Assembly (NCBI GenBank): GCA_964394085.1 | Contig: CAYMWF010000010.1 | Span: 30,645-94,644, forward strand | DNA from: CAYMWF01 sp964394085 [NCBI: uncultured Gemmatimonadota bacterium] | Lineage (GTDB): Bacteria > GCA-2686955 > CAYMWF01 | DNA: 64,000 nucleotides | Direction: 5' to 3' | Part shown: positions 47,563 through 57,594 of the stretch, piece after piece | How positions within the stretch are numbered: position 1 is the stretch's first letter | Layout: each line of letters opens with the position of its first letter | Program-made: the position numbers and the translations under genes | The notes under the pieces: model-generated | Seen by the model: only the letters and a program-made list of their open reading frames with translations | Told to the model about the DNA's origin: nothing | Databases searched by the model: none

Positions 47563-48771
47563 ATGGCAAAGGAGAAGTTCGAGAGGACGAAGCCGCATGT
47601 GAATGTTGGGACGATAGGTCATGTGGATCACGGTAAAACCACCTTGACGGCGGCGATGACGATGGTTTTGAACCGTGGTGGTCTGGCGGAAGTGATGACG
47701 TTTGACGAGATAGACAAAGCTCCAGAGGAGCGCGAGCGTGGTATCACGATAGCGACTGCGCACGTGGAGTATGAGAGTGCGAATCGTCATTATGCTCATG
47801 TTGATTGCCCTGGTCATGCTGACTATGTGAAGAACATGATCACCGGAGCCGCCCAGATGGACGGTGCGATACTGGTAGTGAGCGCCGCAGACGGTCCGAT
47901 GCCTCAGACGCGCGAGCATGTGCTTCTGGCGCGTCAGGTGAATGTTCCCTATATCGTGGTATTCATGAACAAGGTAGACCAGGTAGACGATCCCGAGCTT
48001 CTGGATCTTGTAGAGCTCGAGGTTCGTGAGTTGTTGAGCGAATATGAATTTCCTGGCGACGACATCCCTGTGATTCGCGGTTCAGCTCTCGAGGCGATGG
48101 AGAAGGGCAAGGACCCATCCGTTCCCAAGGATGATGCGGCCTTCAGCTGCATTCATGAGTTGATTGAATCGGTGGATTCATATATCCCGACGCCAATCCG
48201 CGAGAAAGACAAGCCGTTCCTGATGCCCGTCGAGGATGTATTTTCGATCACGGGTCGCGGCACGGTAGGAACCGGTCGTGTAGAACGTGGAACGGTCCGT
48301 GTTGGGCAGGATGTTGAGGTAGTAGGAATTCGGGAAACCCGCAAGACGGTGGTGACCGGAGTCGAGATGTTCCGGAAGCTTCTTGACGAGGCCGAAGCGG
48401 GCGACAATATCGGGTTGCTTCTTCGAGGAGTAGACAAGAAGGAGCTGATGCGCGGCATGGTAGTGTCTGCAGCAGGGACGGTGAAGCCTCATACACGTTT
48501 CCGTGGCGAGGTATATATTCTGACGAAGGATGAGGGTGGCCGGCACACACCGTTCTTCAACGGATATCGTCCGCAGTTTTTCTTCCGTACGACCGATGTT
48601 ACCGCTGTTGTCACCCTTCCGGAGGGTGTCGAGATGGTAATACCCGGAGACACGGTGAACATGGAAGTAAACCTGATCACCCCTATCGCCATGGAAAAAG
48701 AGTTGCGGTTCGCTATTCGCGAAGGTGGCAGAACCGTTGGAGCCGGAGTCGTTACGGAAATTATTGAATAA
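47563..48771 (+). CDS. tuf: Elongation factor Tu, copy 2
   Basis: 402 residues with the same protein as copy 1 at 31322. The ATG follows AAGGAGAAAGAG. Both flanks are unrelated to copy 1, and the frame ends ATTGAATAA instead of ATAGAGTAG. This copy sits after fusA and before rpsJ, the str position. Identity of about 1.2 kb of DNA points to recent gene conversion between the copies. Confidence 0.98.
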   Translation: MAKEKFERTKPHVNVGTIGHVDHGKTTLTAAMTMVLNRGGLAEVMTFDEIDKAPEERERGITIATAHVEYESANRHYAHVDCPGHADYVKNMITGAAQMDGAILVVSAADGPMPQTREHVLLARQVNVPYIVVFMNKVDQVDDPELLDLVELEVRELLSEYEFPGDDIPVIRGSALEAMEKGKDPSVPKDDAAFSCIHELIESVDSYIPTPIREKDKPFLMPVEDVFSITGRGTVGTGRVERGTVRVGQDVEVVGIRETRKTVVTGVEMFRKLLDEAEAGDNIGLLLRGVDKKELMRGMVVSAAGTVKPHTRFRGEVYILTKDEGGRHTPFFNGYRPQFFFRTTDVTAVVTLPEGVEMVIPGDTVNMEVNLITPIAMEKELRFAIREGGRTVGAGVVTEIIE

Positions 48772-48823
48772 CCGGTATTGATTGGTTATTATGCCCGATT
48801 CTGCCCAGATCAGGAGGTTGCGA

Positions 48824-49132
48824 GTGGCCATACAGAAGATCAGGATTAAACTCAAAGCGTACGATCACAGGATATTGGATAGATCAACAAAAGAGATCGT
48901 ACAGACGGCGAAAGACACCGGTGCCCAGGTGAACGGGCCGATCCCGCTGCCGACGCGTCGCTCTATAATAACGGTTAACAGATCACCCTTTATTGATAAA
49001 AAATCCAGGGAGCAATTCGAGATCAGAATCCATAAACGGCTTATTGAGCTGGTTGGCGCAACACAACAGACCATCGATGCTTTAAGCAATATGGCGCTGC
49101 CCGCCGGGCTGGATATTGAGATTAAAGGATAG
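48824..49132 (+). CDS. rpsJ: Ribosomal protein S10
   Basis: 102 residues from a GTG at 48824, chosen because CAGGAGG lies 5-6 nt upstream and the protein then begins as the family does ([15 protein letters not shown]). [18 protein letters not shown] and HKRLIELV follow. S10 sits in the 30S head and also binds NusG/NusB in antitermination. It opens the S10 gene run without a visible separate promoter. Confidence 0.96.
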   Translation: MAIQKIRIKLKAYDHRILDRSTKEIVQTAKDTGAQVNGPIPLPTRRSIITVNRSPFIDKKSREQFEIRIHKRLIELVGATQQTIDALSNMALPAGLDIEIKG

Positions 49133-49169
49133 ATTGCTCACGATATCATCCGCCTTAGTGGAGTTTGAA

Positions 49170-49787
49170 ATGCTAGGATTAATCGGGAAAAAACTTGGGA
49201 TGACCCAGGTCTTTGATGAGAACGGACAGGTTCTGCCTGTTACCGTAATTGAAGCGGGCCCCTGTACTGTGATGCAGATAAAAAAGGTTGAAACGGATGG
49301 ATACAATGCGCTTCAGCTTGGGTTCAATGAGATCAAGGAGTCGCGTGCGGTGAAACCGCTGCTGGGGCACGCTAAAAAAGCGGGAGCAGCCCCGATGGCT
49401 CGGTTGAAAGAATTCAAAGTTGATACATTGGATGAATTCGAAGTAGGCATGGTGCTTAAGGTTGATCGTTTCTCTGACGGCGACAAGATAAAGGTTACTG
49501 GTTCGAGCAAGGGAAAAGGTTTCCAGGGTGTAGTCAAGCGCTGGGGTTTTTCCGGCGGCGATGAGACACACGGTACTAAGTCGAAGCGCGTACCGGGCTC
49601 CATTGGTGCTGCTTCCGACCCGGCTCGCGTCTGGAAAGGTACCAAACTTCCTGGACGTACGGGTGGTAAACAAGTGACGGCCAGGACGCTTACAGTTGTA
49701 AAGGTTGATGGTGAACGGAACCTCCTGCTGGTGAAGGGGTCGGTGCCGGGCCATATGAATGGTTACGTCTTCGTAGAGAAGCTGTAG
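49170..49787 (+). CDS. rplC: Ribosomal protein L3
   Basis: 205 residues from the ATG at 49170 with GTGGAG upstream; upstream in-frame codons overlap rpsJ and are not needed. MLGLIGKKLGMTQVF, the glycine-rich loop GSSKGKGFQGVVKRWGF and GGKQVTARTLTV are diagnostic. L3 reaches the peptidyl-transferase centre. Short spacing to rplD (14 nt) shows the operon. Confidence 0.96.
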   Translation: MLGLIGKKLGMTQVFDENGQVLPVTVIEAGPCTVMQIKKVETDGYNALQLGFNEIKESRAVKPLLGHAKKAGAAPMARLKEFKVDTLDEFEVGMVLKVDRFSDGDKIKVTGSSKGKGFQGVVKRWGFSGGDETHGTKSKRVPGSIGAASDPARVWKGTKLPGRTGGKQVTARTLTVVKVDGERNLLLVKGSVPGHMNGYVFVEKL

Positions 49788-49801
49788 CGTCGGGAAAGGG
49801 A

Positions 49802-50440
49802 ATGAGTGAAATGACATCCGCAATTGTATTTGGCGGGAATGGCGGCAAATCGGGAAACGAGAATCTGCCTGCTGAATTTTTTGATGTGGAACCGAATGAG
49901 CACCTTATCTATGAGGCGGTCAAAATGTACCGTGCGAATAAACGTACCGGTACCCATTCCACAAAAAATCGGAGTGCTGTTGCAGGCGGAGGTGCGAAAC
50001 CGTGGCGGCAGAAGGGAACCGGTCGTGCACGCCAGGGCACTATTCGAGCCCCGCAGTGGGTCGGAGGCGGCAGGGCATTCGGCCCTTCGCCCAAAGATTA
50101 TTCATACAGCATCCCTAAAAAGATGCGTTATCGCGCACTGGTTTCAACGCTGACTCTGAAAGCCAGGGGAGAGGGTGTTGTGATCCTCGATGAGTTTTCG
50201 GTGCCGGAACCGAAAACCAGAATCATAGCGGCTCTTCTACAGAAAATGAACTTAAGCGATAAGAAATGCCTTCTTCTGGTTGACAACATTGACGAGAATC
50301 TCAGGCTTGCGGCCAGAAATATTAAAAATCTCAGAATCAAACCTACCGTCCTGGTGAATGCGCATGATGTTATCGCAAGTGATATCCTGATTTTCACCCG
50401 GGCCGGGCTGGATAAGCTGGAAGAGCGGAAAGGCAAGTAA
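49802..50440 (+). CDS. rplD: Ribosomal protein L4
   Basis: 212 residues. The extended loop lining the exit tunnel is present: KRTGTHSTKNRSAVAGGG and PWRQKGTGRARQGTIRAPQW. The C-terminal globular part has MRYRALVSTLTLK. In enterobacteria L4 represses the S10 operon; whether it does so here is unknown. It ends 1 nt before rplW. Confidence 0.96.
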   Translation: MSEMTSAIVFGGNGGKSGNENLPAEFFDVEPNEHLIYEAVKMYRANKRTGTHSTKNRSAVAGGGAKPWRQKGTGRARQGTIRAPQWVGGGRAFGPSPKDYSYSIPKKMRYRALVSTLTLKARGEGVVILDEFSVPEPKTRIIAALLQKMNLSDKKCLLLVDNIDENLRLAARNIKNLRIKPTVLVNAHDVIASDILIFTRAGLDKLEERKGK

Positions 50441-50441
50441 T

Positions 50442-50726
50442 ATGGACAGCCGCAAAGTAATAATCGCGCCTATCCTTTCCGAAAAAGGTACTCGGTTGAT
50501 CGAAGATAACAAGTATCTGTTCAAAGTGGATATCAATGCGAATAAAATCCAGGTTAAGAAAGCGCTGGAAGAAATCTTCGACGTTACGGCAGTTGATGTG
50601 AACATGATGCGTGTCAAAGGCAAAGTAAAAAGAGTCAGGTGGCGGCTGGGAAAACGACCCGATTGGAAAAAGGCGGTTGTTACCCTTAAAGAAGGGGATT
50701 CCATCGAATATTTCGAAGGCTCCTGA
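50442..50726 (+). CDS. rplW: Ribosomal protein L23
   Basis: 94 residues, usual length. IIAPILSEKGTRL, YLFKVDINANKIQVKKALEEIF and KRVRWRLGKRPDWKKAVVTL match L23, which surrounds the tunnel exit and docks trigger factor and the signal recognition particle. It lies between rplD and rplB as in most bacteria. Confidence 0.96.
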   Translation: MDSRKVIIAPILSEKGTRLIEDNKYLFKVDINANKIQVKKALEEIFDVTAVDVNMMRVKGKVKRVRWRLGKRPDWKKAVVTLKEGDSIEYFEGS

Positions 50727-50763
50727 AATTAGGATATGAATTGACACGAAGGAGATCCTTGTA

Positions 50764-51594
50764 ATGGGATTCAAAAAGTTCAAACCATATACACCTTCAC
50801 GGAGGTATATCATCGGGCCCAGCTTCGATGAGCTGACAGAAGACAGCCCCGAAAAGTCGCTATTGCGCCCTTTAACGAAAAAAGGCGGCAGGAATAATAC
50901 CGGCAGAATCACAATGCGCAGGCGCGGCGGGGGGCACAAGCGGCGTTACCGGCTGATCGATTTCAAGCGGAACAAGTATGGAGTTCCGGCGAGAGTCGCT
51001 TCGATCGAATACGATCCGAACAGATCCGCTCGTATCGCATTGCTGTTTTATCATGATGGCGAAAAGAGATACATAATCGCCCCCAATGGTCTGTCGAAAG
51101 GCGATACGGTTGTCGCAGGGATGAAGAATGTCCCGGTGAATCCAGGCAATTCAATGCCTCTTTCTGAAATACCTCTCGGCATGTCGGTTCATAACATCGA
51201 GATCAAACCCGGCAAGGGCGGCCAGATCGCAAGAGCAGCCGGCCAGGCTGCAACATTGATTGCCAAAGAGGGCAACCACGCTCTGCTGAAACTGCCGTCT
51301 ACCGAAGTCAGGCGTATCCCGTTGAACTGTTTTGCTACGATCGGCCATGTAGGCAATACAGATCATGATCGAATCTGCCTCGGGAAAGCGGGGAAATCCC
51401 GCTGGCAGGGACGCAGACCCAAAGTTCGCGGAGTCGCGATGAATCCTGTGGATCATCCGATGGGAGGTGGCGAGGGCCGAAGTTCAGGCGGCAGGCATCC
51501 GTGCACTCCCTGGGGTAAGCCGACCAAGGGATACAGAACCAGAAAGAAGAACAAGGACTCCGACAGATATATAGTCAGAAGGAGGACATCGTAA
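50764..51594 (+). CDS. rplB: Ribosomal protein L2
   Basis: 276 residues with the RNA-binding core ([34 protein letters not shown]), [18 protein letters not shown], and the C-terminal [19 protein letters not shown] that contains the conserved His near the peptidyl-transferase centre. Its stop overlaps the rpsS ATG by one base. Confidence 0.97.
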   Translation: MGFKKFKPYTPSRRYIIGPSFDELTEDSPEKSLLRPLTKKGGRNNTGRITMRRRGGGHKRRYRLIDFKRNKYGVPARVASIEYDPNRSARIALLFYHDGEKRYIIAPNGLSKGDTVVAGMKNVPVNPGNSMPLSEIPLGMSVHNIEIKPGKGGQIARAAGQAATLIAKEGNHALLKLPSTEVRRIPLNCFATIGHVGNTDHDRICLGKAGKSRWQGRRPKVRGVAMNPVDHPMGGGEGRSSGGRHPCTPWGKPTKGYRTRKKNKDSDRYIVRRRTS

Positions 51595-51881
51595 TGACCA
51601 GATCCCTTCGAAAAGGTCCCTTTGTCGATTTAAAACTATTAAAGAAGATAGAAGGTATGAATCGCATGGGTGACAAGAGGGTCGTCAAGACGTGGGCCAG
51701 ACGCTCGACAATACCACCCGAGTTCGTAGGTCATACAATCGCGGTACACAACGGAAACAAATTCATTCCGGTGTACATCACCGAAAACATGGTAGGGCAT
51801 AAACTGGGTGAATTCTCTCCCACCAGATTATTTCGAGGTCATGGTGGAAAACTAGCAGAGCGGATGTCGAGAATCAGGTAA
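51594..51881 (+). CDS. rpsS: Ribosomal protein S19
   Basis: 95 residues. [37 protein letters not shown] and the C-terminal [15 protein letters not shown] are typical. S19 sits in the 30S head near the A-site finger. Translation is coupled to rplB by a 1-nt overlap. Confidence 0.97.
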   Translation: MTRSLRKGPFVDLKLLKKIEGMNRMGDKRVVKTWARRSTIPPEFVGHTIAVHNGNKFIPVYITENMVGHKLGEFSPTRLFRGHGGKLAERMSRIR

Positions 51882-51899
51882 TACCAGGAGAATCGTTAA

Positions 51900-52253
51900 A
51901 TGGAAGCAATTGCCAGGAGCAGATTCAAGCGGATATCACCGCGCAAAGTGCGGGCGGTTTCGGAGCTTGTAGTGGGTAAACCCGCCGAGGAAGCCTTGGC
52001 TATATTAAAGTTCACGCCGAGAAAAGCTGCCCGAATGCTTGAAAAACTCGTTCTCTCAGCAGTTTCGAACGCGGCGCAGAAAGACAGCGAGTCACGGCTT
52101 ACAGCAGAAGATCTTTATATCAAGCAGATTCTGGCTGATTCAGGGCCGATCATGCGCAGGTGGAGAGCAAGAGCGAGGGGACGCGCAACACGGATTCGGC
52201 ACCGAACGAGCCACATAACCGTAAAAGTCGCGGCTATTGAGGATGAGAACTAA
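51900..52253 (+). CDS. rplV: Ribosomal protein L22
   Basis: 117 residues. KRISPRKVRAVSELVVGK, ALAILKFTPRKAARMLEKL and the beta-hairpin tip region MRRWRARARGRATRIRHRTSH are characteristic; the hairpin lines the exit tunnel. No unusual tip insertion linked to macrolide resistance is visible. Confidence 0.96.
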   Translation: MEAIARSRFKRISPRKVRAVSELVVGKPAEEALAILKFTPRKAARMLEKLVLSAVSNAAQKDSESRLTAEDLYIKQILADSGPIMRRWRARARGRATRIRHRTSHITVKVAAIEDEN

Positions 52254-52301
52254 AGTAACCGAGGTGGTATACACCCGCCTATGTGACAACGGAGGAAGAG
52301 T

Positions 52302-52934
52302 TTGGGACAGAAAACTCACCCGATAGGCTTCAGATTGGGATACACAAAAACCTGGAAGTCGAAGTGGTTTGCCGGAAAGAAAGAGTATTCCGAGTACCTG
52401 CGGGAAGATCTTTTTATCAAGAAGTATATCAAGACACGCCTGCGAAACGCCGGTCTTGCCGAAGTTGAAATTGAAAGAGCTCCTCAGAAAATCACACTAA
52501 CAGTTCATACAGCGAGACCGGGGCTCGTTATCGGAAAAAAAGGCAAGGATGTCGACCGGCTCCGTGATGAATTGAAAAAGGTGACCGGAAAGGAAATTTA
52601 TCTCAACATCGTTGAGGTCAAGGTTCCTGATCTTAATGCTGAACTGGTTGCACAGAGTATTGCCAGGCAGCTGGCTTCCAGGATTTCATTCCGAAGGGCC
52701 ATGAAAAAAGCGATCGGGAATACCATGAGAATGGGTGCCGAGGGCATCAAAGTCATGGTTTCCGGCCGGCTCGGTGGAGCTGAAATGGCAAGAAAAGCAA
52801 CGTTTCATGAGGGAAAGGTCCCACTTCATACACTCAGGGCCGATATCGATTATGCTTGTGTCACCTCTATGACGACATCAGGTACGATCGGTGTCAAAGT
52901 CTGGATATGTAAGGGTGAGGCGGACATTGTTTAG
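52302..52934 (+). CDS. rpsC: Ribosomal protein S3
   Basis: 210 residues from TTG after CGGAGGAAGAG. Begins [12 protein letters not shown]; the KH domain has [14 protein letters not shown], and the C-terminal domain has [17 protein letters not shown] and LRADIDYA. S3 forms part of the mRNA entry site. It lies in normal S10-operon order before rplP. Confidence 0.97.
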   Translation: MGQKTHPIGFRLGYTKTWKSKWFAGKKEYSEYLREDLFIKKYIKTRLRNAGLAEVEIERAPQKITLTVHTARPGLVIGKKGKDVDRLRDELKKVTGKEIYLNIVEVKVPDLNAELVAQSIARQLASRISFRRAMKKAIGNTMRMGAEGIKVMVSGRLGGAEMARKATFHEGKVPLHTLRADIDYACVTSMTTSGTIGVKVWICKGEADIV

Positions 52935-52962
52935 ATAGAGTGAGTTCGGGGGAATTTGAACC

Positions 52963-53379
52963 ATGCTGATGCCTAAGAGAACGAAATTCAGAAAACAGCA
53001 GCGAGGAAAAAGGGCCGGTCTTGCGCAACGGGGGAACAGGGTCAATTTCGGGATGTACGGGGTTCAGGCGCTGGAGGCGGGTTGGATTACAAATCGTCAG
53101 ATCGAAGCGGCTCGTGTAGCCTTGACGAGAAAGATCAAAAGAGGTGGAAAGGTCTGGATTAGGATATTCCCCGACAAACCATTTACGAAAAAACCCGCTG
53201 AAACGAGGATGGGCAAAGGCAAGGGCTCGCCTGAAGGCTGGGTGGCCGTCGTGAAACCGGGCAGGGTGATGTTCGAACTCGAAGGTGTTGCGCCGGAGAT
53301 AGCAAAAGAAGCAGTCAGACTTGCTATTCACAAACTCCCAATCAAGGCGCGATTCATTACGAGGGAGATCGGAGTCTAG
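52963..53379 (+). CDS. rplP: Ribosomal protein L16
   Basis: 138 residues. [37 protein letters not shown] and [20 protein letters not shown] are diagnostic. L16 positions A- and P-site tRNAs on the 50S subunit. It ends immediately before rpmC (1 nt). Confidence 0.97.
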   Translation: MLMPKRTKFRKQQRGKRAGLAQRGNRVNFGMYGVQALEAGWITNRQIEAARVALTRKIKRGGKVWIRIFPDKPFTKKPAETRMGKGKGSPEGWVAVVKPGRVMFELEGVAPEIAKEAVRLAIHKLPIKARFITREIGV

Positions 53380-53380
53380 G

Positions 53381-53605
53381 ATGAAAGCATACGAAATGAA
53401 AGAAATGACCGTACAGGAGTTACGGGAAGCCCTCAGGGAACTGGAGGAGGAATACTTCAATCTCCGTGTACGGAAAGCCACCCAGGAAATTGAAAATCCA
53501 CTTGCTCTCCGCACGGTCAGGCGAAATATCGCCCGTGCCAAGACATTACTGAGCGCCCATGAGAAAGGGCTGATTACTCTTGCCAGCTCGACGAGCAATG
53601 ATTAA
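53381..53605 (+). CDS. rpmC: Ribosomal protein L29
   Basis: 74 residues from the ATG at 53381, which is 1 nt after the rplP stop; GGGAGAT and GGAG lie upstream. It is two helices, with EMTVQELREALRELEEEYFNL and the RTVRRNIARAKTLL motif, plus a short extra C-terminal tail. L29 lies by the tunnel exit next to L23. Confidence 0.94.
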   Translation: MKAYEMKEMTVQELREALRELEEEYFNLRVRKATQEIENPLALRTVRRNIARAKTLLSAHEKGLITLASSTSND

Positions 53606-53628
53606 AGGCGGAATCGGAGTAGTATAGC

Positions 53629-53886
53629 ATGAAACCGAGAGGAAACAGGAAGGTTCGTACGGGAACGGTCGTATCCGATAAGATGGAGAAGACGGTTGTA
53701 ATCGAAATCGAGCGGATTCAGAAACACCCCGTATATCACAAGATCATTAAACGGCACAAGAGATTCAAAGTACACGATGAGAACAACTCGTGCCGCGTGG
53801 GTGATTTTATAGAAATTACAGAAACAAGGCCGCTTTCGAAAGACAAGCACTGGAGGCTTGTTAAGGTGATTTCACGCGCGAACTAG
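53629..53886 (+). CDS. rpsQ: Ribosomal protein S17
   Basis: 85 residues, an OB-fold primary 16S-binding protein. [37 protein letters not shown] and [20 protein letters not shown] are typical. Order rplP-rpmC-rpsQ-rplN is standard. Confidence 0.96.
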   Translation: MKPRGNRKVRTGTVVSDKMEKTVVIEIERIQKHPVYHKIIKRHKRFKVHDENNSCRVGDFIEITETRPLSKDKHWRLVKVISRAN

Positions 53887-53898
53887 GGGAAGCCAACG

Positions 53899-54267
53899 AT
53901 GATTATGATGGAAACGATTTTGAGGATCGCCGACAACTCCGGCGCAAGAACGGCAAAGTGCGTGAAAGTTCTCGGCGGCTCCAGGCGTAGATATGCCAGG
54001 ATTGGGGATATCATCGTGGTCTCGGTGCAAGATGCACTTCCCGGTTCTGCGATAATCAAGGGTGCGGTAGTCAAAGCCGTCGTCGTAAGAACCAAGAAAG
54101 AGATCAAGCGCAAAGACGGAAGCTATATCAAGTTCGACGAAAATGCAGCGGTTATCATTACCGAACAGAAAGAACCCAAAGGTACGCGTATTTTCGGTCC
54201 TGTAGCCAGGGAACTGCGTGAGAAAAAGTATATGAAGATTGTATCTCTCGCGCCTGAAGTTCTGTAA
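53899..54267 (+). CDS. rplN: Ribosomal protein L14
   Basis: 122 residues, the exact usual length, so the first ATG is chosen. [34 protein letters not shown] and [19 protein letters not shown] lead to the ending [19 protein letters not shown]14 lies at the subunit interface and is the docking site of RsfS. Confidence 0.97.
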   Translation: MIMMETILRIADNSGARTAKCVKVLGGSRRRYARIGDIIVVSVQDALPGSAIIKGAVVKAVVVRTKKEIKRKDGSYIKFDENAAVIITEQKEPKGTRIFGPVARELREKKYMKIVSLAPEVL

Positions 54268-54285
54268 CGTCTTGGGGGAAACAAG

Positions 54286-54609
54286 ATGAAGATGAGGATA
54301 AAGAAAAAGGATCTGGTAAAGATCATAAGCGGGGACGAACGACTGGCCGGCAAGACCGGGACAGTGATGAGAGTGATTCCCGAAACACGCCGGGTTATCG
54401 TGGAAGGCGTAAATTTCGTAAAAAAACACACGAAAGCCAGGAGCCAGACCCAGCCTGGCGGAATTATCGAAATGGAAGCACCGCTTCATGTTTCGAATGT
54501 GAAACTCATCTGCCCCAAGTGCAAGGAGCCCACCCGGGTAGGTGTGAAAATCATGGAAAACAGATCCAAAATGAGGGTCTGCAAAAAATGCAATGAAGTA
54601 ATTGATTAG
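54286..54609 (+). CDS. rplX: Ribosomal protein L24
   Basis: 107 residues. A KOW motif (KIISGDERLAGKTGTVMRV) is followed by VEGVNFVKKHTKA and a C-terminal zinc-ribbon-like region with CPKC and CKKC pairs. L24 starts 50S assembly. Its spacing to rplE is 16 nt. Confidence 0.95.
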   Translation: MKMRIKKKDLVKIISGDERLAGKTGTVMRVIPETRRVIVEGVNFVKKHTKARSQTQPGGIIEMEAPLHVSNVKLICPKCKEPTRVGVKIMENRSKMRVCKKCNEVID

Positions 54610-54625
54610 TTAAACGGAGACGAAG

Positions 54626-55174
54626 ATGGCTCGTAGTAGACTGCATGAATTGTATAAGAGCGAAGCGGCGGCGAAACTGGGGAAGAAATACAAATACTCC
54701 AACCCGATGATGGTGCCCCGGCTCAAGAAGATCGTGCTGAATGTCGGCATGGGAGAAGCCATACAGAACATGAAACTCTTGAATGCCGCCATGGATGAAC
54801 TCGCGTTGATCACCGGTCAGAAACCGCGTTTGAACAGAGCGAGGAGATCCGTATCCAATTTTAAATTGAGAAAAGGCATGCCCGTCGGGTGCAGTGTCAC
54901 GCTGCGGGGAGAACGGATGTACATTTTTCTCGACAAATTGATTAATGTCACTTTCCCCCGCGTCAGAGACTTCAGGGGTATATCTCCAAATTCGTTCGAT
55001 GGCCGTGGAAATTACAATATAGGAATTCAGGAACAGATTGTGTTCCCGGAAATAGATTATGACAAAGTGGAAAAGATTCATGGGCTCGATATCTGCATTG
55101 TGACATCCGCAGGAACCGACAAGGAAGCTTTAGATCTTCTTACTGAACTCGGGATGCCGTTCCGAACGGCATAG
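54626..55174 (+). CDS. rplE: Ribosomal protein L5
   Basis: 182 residues. [40 protein letters not shown] and [20 protein letters not shown] are diagnostic, ending in [19 protein letters not shown]5 binds 5S rRNA and contacts P-site tRNA. Confidence 0.97.
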   Translation: MARSRLHELYKSEAAAKLGKKYKYSNPMMVPRLKKIVLNVGMGEAIQNMKLLNAAMDELALITGQKPRLNRARRSVSNFKLRKGMPVGCSVTLRGERMYIFLDKLINVTFPRVRDFRGISPNSFDGRGNYNIGIQEQIVFPEIDYDKVEKIHGLDICIVTSAGTDKEALDLLTELGMPFRTA

Positions 55175-55206
55175 AACGAGCAGGATTGAGCGAAAGGAAA
55201 CTAGAA

Positions 55207-55392
55207 GTGGCGAAAAAGTGCCTGATAGCAAAACAAAAGAGAAACCAGAAATTCAAGGTTCGCGAATATAACCGCTGCTTTCGATGTGGTCGTCCGCGAA
55301 GCTATATCCGCAGGTTCGGCCTGTGCAGGATATGCTTCCGTGAATTGGCTCTACAGGGTGAAATACCAGGAGTAGTCAAAGCGAGCTGGTAG
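55207..55392 (+). CDS. rpsN: Ribosomal protein S14, type Z
   Basis: 61 residues from the GTG at 55207, the usual start ([11 protein letters not shown]); a TTG at 55186 would add seven residues. Zinc ligands C24, C27, C40 and C43 (CFRCG...CRIC) mark the short zinc-binding form. The C-terminus [16 protein letters not shown] is typical. It sits between rplE and rpsH as usual. Confidence 0.94.
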   Translation: MAKKCLIAKQKRNQKFKVREYNRCFRCGRPRSYIRRFGLCRICFRELALQGEIPGVVKASW

Positions 55393-55430
55393 AACCGCTC
55401 CGGGACGAGGTGGATAAGGAGATTTACCTG

Positions 55431-55829
55431 ATGGCAACGACCGATCCCATTTCCGACATGCTGACGAGAATACGGAATGCATGCAGGGCAAAACATAGAA
55501 AAGTAGATGTTCCTTCGTCAAGAATGAAGAAGGAAATCGCACGCATTCTAAAACAAGAGAGATTCATCAAGAACTATTGGGTTGTAGGTGAAAAACCCCA
55601 TGAAGTGATTCGCATAGAACTGCGCTATACGTCCGGAGACGTCTGCGCCATCCAGGATCTTCAACGGGTTAGCAAACCGGGCTTGCGTGCTTATGTCGGA
55701 ATGAAACGGATACCGCGGATCCTGGGAGGAATGGGTTTAGCGATTCTCTCGACATCCTCCGGAATCCTGACCGATAAAGAAGCCCGTAAACAGGGAGTCG
55801 GCGGTGAAGTCCTCTGCAGGGTGTGGTAG
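55431..55829 (+). CDS. rpsH: Ribosomal protein S8
   Basis: 132 residues from the ATG at 55431, with AAGGAG 9-10 nt upstream. DPISDMLTRIRNACRAKH, the central KPGLRAYVG and the C-terminal LGGMGLAILSTSSGILTDKEA with GGEVLCRVW match S8, which binds the central domain of 16S rRNA. In E. coli S8 represses the spc operon. Confidence 0.95.
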   Translation: MATTDPISDMLTRIRNACRAKHRKVDVPSSRMKKEIARILKQERFIKNYWVVGEKPHEVIRIELRYTSGDVCAIQDLQRVSKPGLRAYVGMKRIPRILGGMGLAILSTSSGILTDKEARKQGVGGEVLCRVW

Positions 55830-55862
55830 CCCGATTGCGAATCAGCAAAACTGGAGATTGAA

Positions 55863-56399
55863 GTGTCACGTATCGGAAAGAAACCAATAGAGATACCCTC
55901 GGGTGTCGATGTGAAGATCAAAAAATCCACTGTTACGGTGAAGGGGCCGAACGGGATTCTCGAATACACGGTGCCCGAACGGGTGAGCGTCAAGCTGTCG
56001 GATAACATTCTCCAGGTAAAGAGGAGAAACGACGAGAAAAAAAGCTGCGCGATGCACGGGCTCGCCCGCGCGCTCCTGGCCAACATGGTTACCGGTGTCA
56101 CCACGGGGTTTCAGAAAAAACTGGAAATTGTCGGAGTCGGATACAAATCCGAAATAAAGGGCAAATCCCTCGTTCTGAACGTGGGTTACTCGCATCCGGT
56201 CGAGTATCCCTTCCCGGACGGTATTGAGATAAACTGTGAATCGAATACGACTGTTGTCGTCAGAGGTATCGATAAGCAGCGGGTCGGGCAGGCGGCGGCC
56301 GAAATCAGGAAAGTCAGACCACCGGAACCTTATAAAGGCAAAGGAATCAGGTACGTCGGCGAACACGTGAGGAGAAAGGCCGGGAAGGCCGGAATGTAG
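55863..56399 (+). CDS. rplF: Ribosomal protein L6
   Basis: 178 residues from GTG. SRIGKKPIEIPSGVDV, GYKSEIKGKSLVLNVGYSHPV and the C-terminal IRKVRPPEPYKGKGIRY are typical of this two-domain 50S protein near the sarcin-ricin loop. Confidence 0.97.
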   Translation: MSRIGKKPIEIPSGVDVKIKKSTVTVKGPNGILEYTVPERVSVKLSDNILQVKRRNDEKKSCAMHGLARALLANMVTGVTTGFQKKLEIVGVGYKSEIKGKSLVLNVGYSHPVEYPFPDGIEINCESNTTVVVRGIDKQRVGQAAAEIRKVRPPEPYKGKGIRYVGEHVRRKAGKAGM

Positions 56400-56431
56400 A
56401 CAAAATCCCTTACGGGAAGTTGAATGGAGAT

Positions 56432-56809
56432 ATGGCAATGCCAGGTTTAGGAATCGGTAAAACCAGAACGAGAAAGAAAAAAAAGCTTCGCTACAGGCAC
56501 AAAGTAGCCGGCAGCAGTACATGTCCGCGATTGGTGGTGTTCCGCAGCAACAAGCATATTTATGCCCAGCTCGTCAATGATGAAGAAGGTCATACAATAT
56601 TGACCGGTTCCTCGAAATCCGCAGAAATCCGGGACCAGATCAAAGGAAAATCGAAATCCGAACAAGCCGGGATAGTTGGAAAGTATCTTGGAGAACGAGC
56701 AAAAGAAGCTGGTATCGGTAATATCCGGTTCGACAGAAACGGTTATCTATACCATGGTCGGATAAAGGCGTTTGCGGCAGGCGCAAGAGCCGGGGGATTG
56801 GAATTCTAG
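56432..56809 (+). CDS. rplR: Ribosomal protein L18
   Basis: 125 residues from the ATG at 56432, with TGGAGAT nearby; ATG 56438 or TTG 56420 are alternatives. The basic N-terminus is followed by CPRLVVFRSNKHIYAQLVND and the C-terminal IRFDRNGYLYHGRIKAFAAGARAGGLEF. L18 binds 5S rRNA. Spacing to rpsE is 15 nt. Confidence 0.93.
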   Translation: MAMPGLGIGKTRTRKKKKLRYRHKVAGSSTCPRLVVFRSNKHIYAQLVNDEEGHTILTGSSKSAEIRDQIKGKSKSEQAGIVGKYLGERAKEAGIGNIRFDRNGYLYHGRIKAFAAGARAGGLEF

Positions 56810-56824
56810 AAAAGGGGTGTAATC

Positions 56825-57367
56825 TTGTCCGACTTCAGAAAGAGAAAAAGAGAAGAGAGCAGGGATGATCTCGCGGAGCGGATCATTTCTATAAACAGAG
56901 TCGCAAAAGTAGTCAAAGGCGGAAGAAACTTCAGTTTCAACGCGCTGGTTACCGTCGGCGACAGGAATGGCAAGATCGGTATCGGTCTCGGCAAGGCCCG
57001 GGAGCTTGCCGATGCGATCCGAAAAGGACACGAGATTGCCGAGGCCAACATGGTCAAGGTGCCGATTCATAACGAATCGATACCTTTCAAGGTCATAGGA
57101 AGGTTCGGAGCGAGCAAAGTGCTTCTTCAGCCGGCATCGGAAGGCACGGGAGTGATTGCAGGCGGACCTGTACGCGCCGTGATGGATTCCGCCGGAATAA
57201 AGAATATACTGGCGAAAAGTTACGGATCCCGCAACCCGCACAACGTGGTAAAAGCTACCATGAACGGGCTGATGAGTCTGACAAGCATCCGGGATTACGC
57301 TCGTCGTCGCGGTATCACCGTCAACCAGGTGCTGCATGGTGTCGGTGGTGGAGGGGAGGAATCGTAA
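56825..57367 (+). CDS. rpsE: Ribosomal protein S5
   Basis: 180 residues from [35 protein letters not shown] and [20 protein letters not shown] are diagnostic. S5 helps decoding accuracy and mRNA entry. The stop overlaps the rpmD ATG by one base (TAATG). Confidence 0.96.
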   Translation: MSDFRKRKREESRDDLAERIISINRVAKVVKGGRNFSFNALVTVGDRNGKIGIGLGKARELADAIRKGHEIAEANMVKVPIHNESIPFKVIGRFGASKVLLQPASEGTGVIAGGPVRAVMDSAGIKNILAKSYGSRNPHNVVKATMNGLMSLTSIRDYARRRGITVNQVLHGVGGGGEES

Positions 57368-57567
57368 TGGCCTCGGAGAAGATCAAAGTGACACTGATCC
57401 GGAGCACTATCGGACGTCCGCAGGATCAGAAAGATACGGTCACGGCACTGGGTCTCAAGCGGATTCGCCATTCCGTGATCAAGGAAGCCAACCCTCAGAT
57501 CATGGGAATGATACAAAAAGTATCGCACCTGGTGAATGCCGAGGCGTTGGAAGATTCAGAATCCTGA
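57367..57567 (+). CDS. rpmD: Ribosomal protein L30
   Basis: 66 residues. [39 protein letters not shown] and [10 protein letters not shown] fit the short L30 family. It is absent from some lineages; here it is in the usual place between rpsE and rplO. Confidence 0.94.
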   Translation: MASEKIKVTLIRSTIGRPQDQKDTVTALGLKRIRHSVIKEANPQIMGMIQKVSHLVNAEALEDSES

Positions 57568-57594
57568 TGAATGCAGTGAGGGCGAGGGAAAAAG

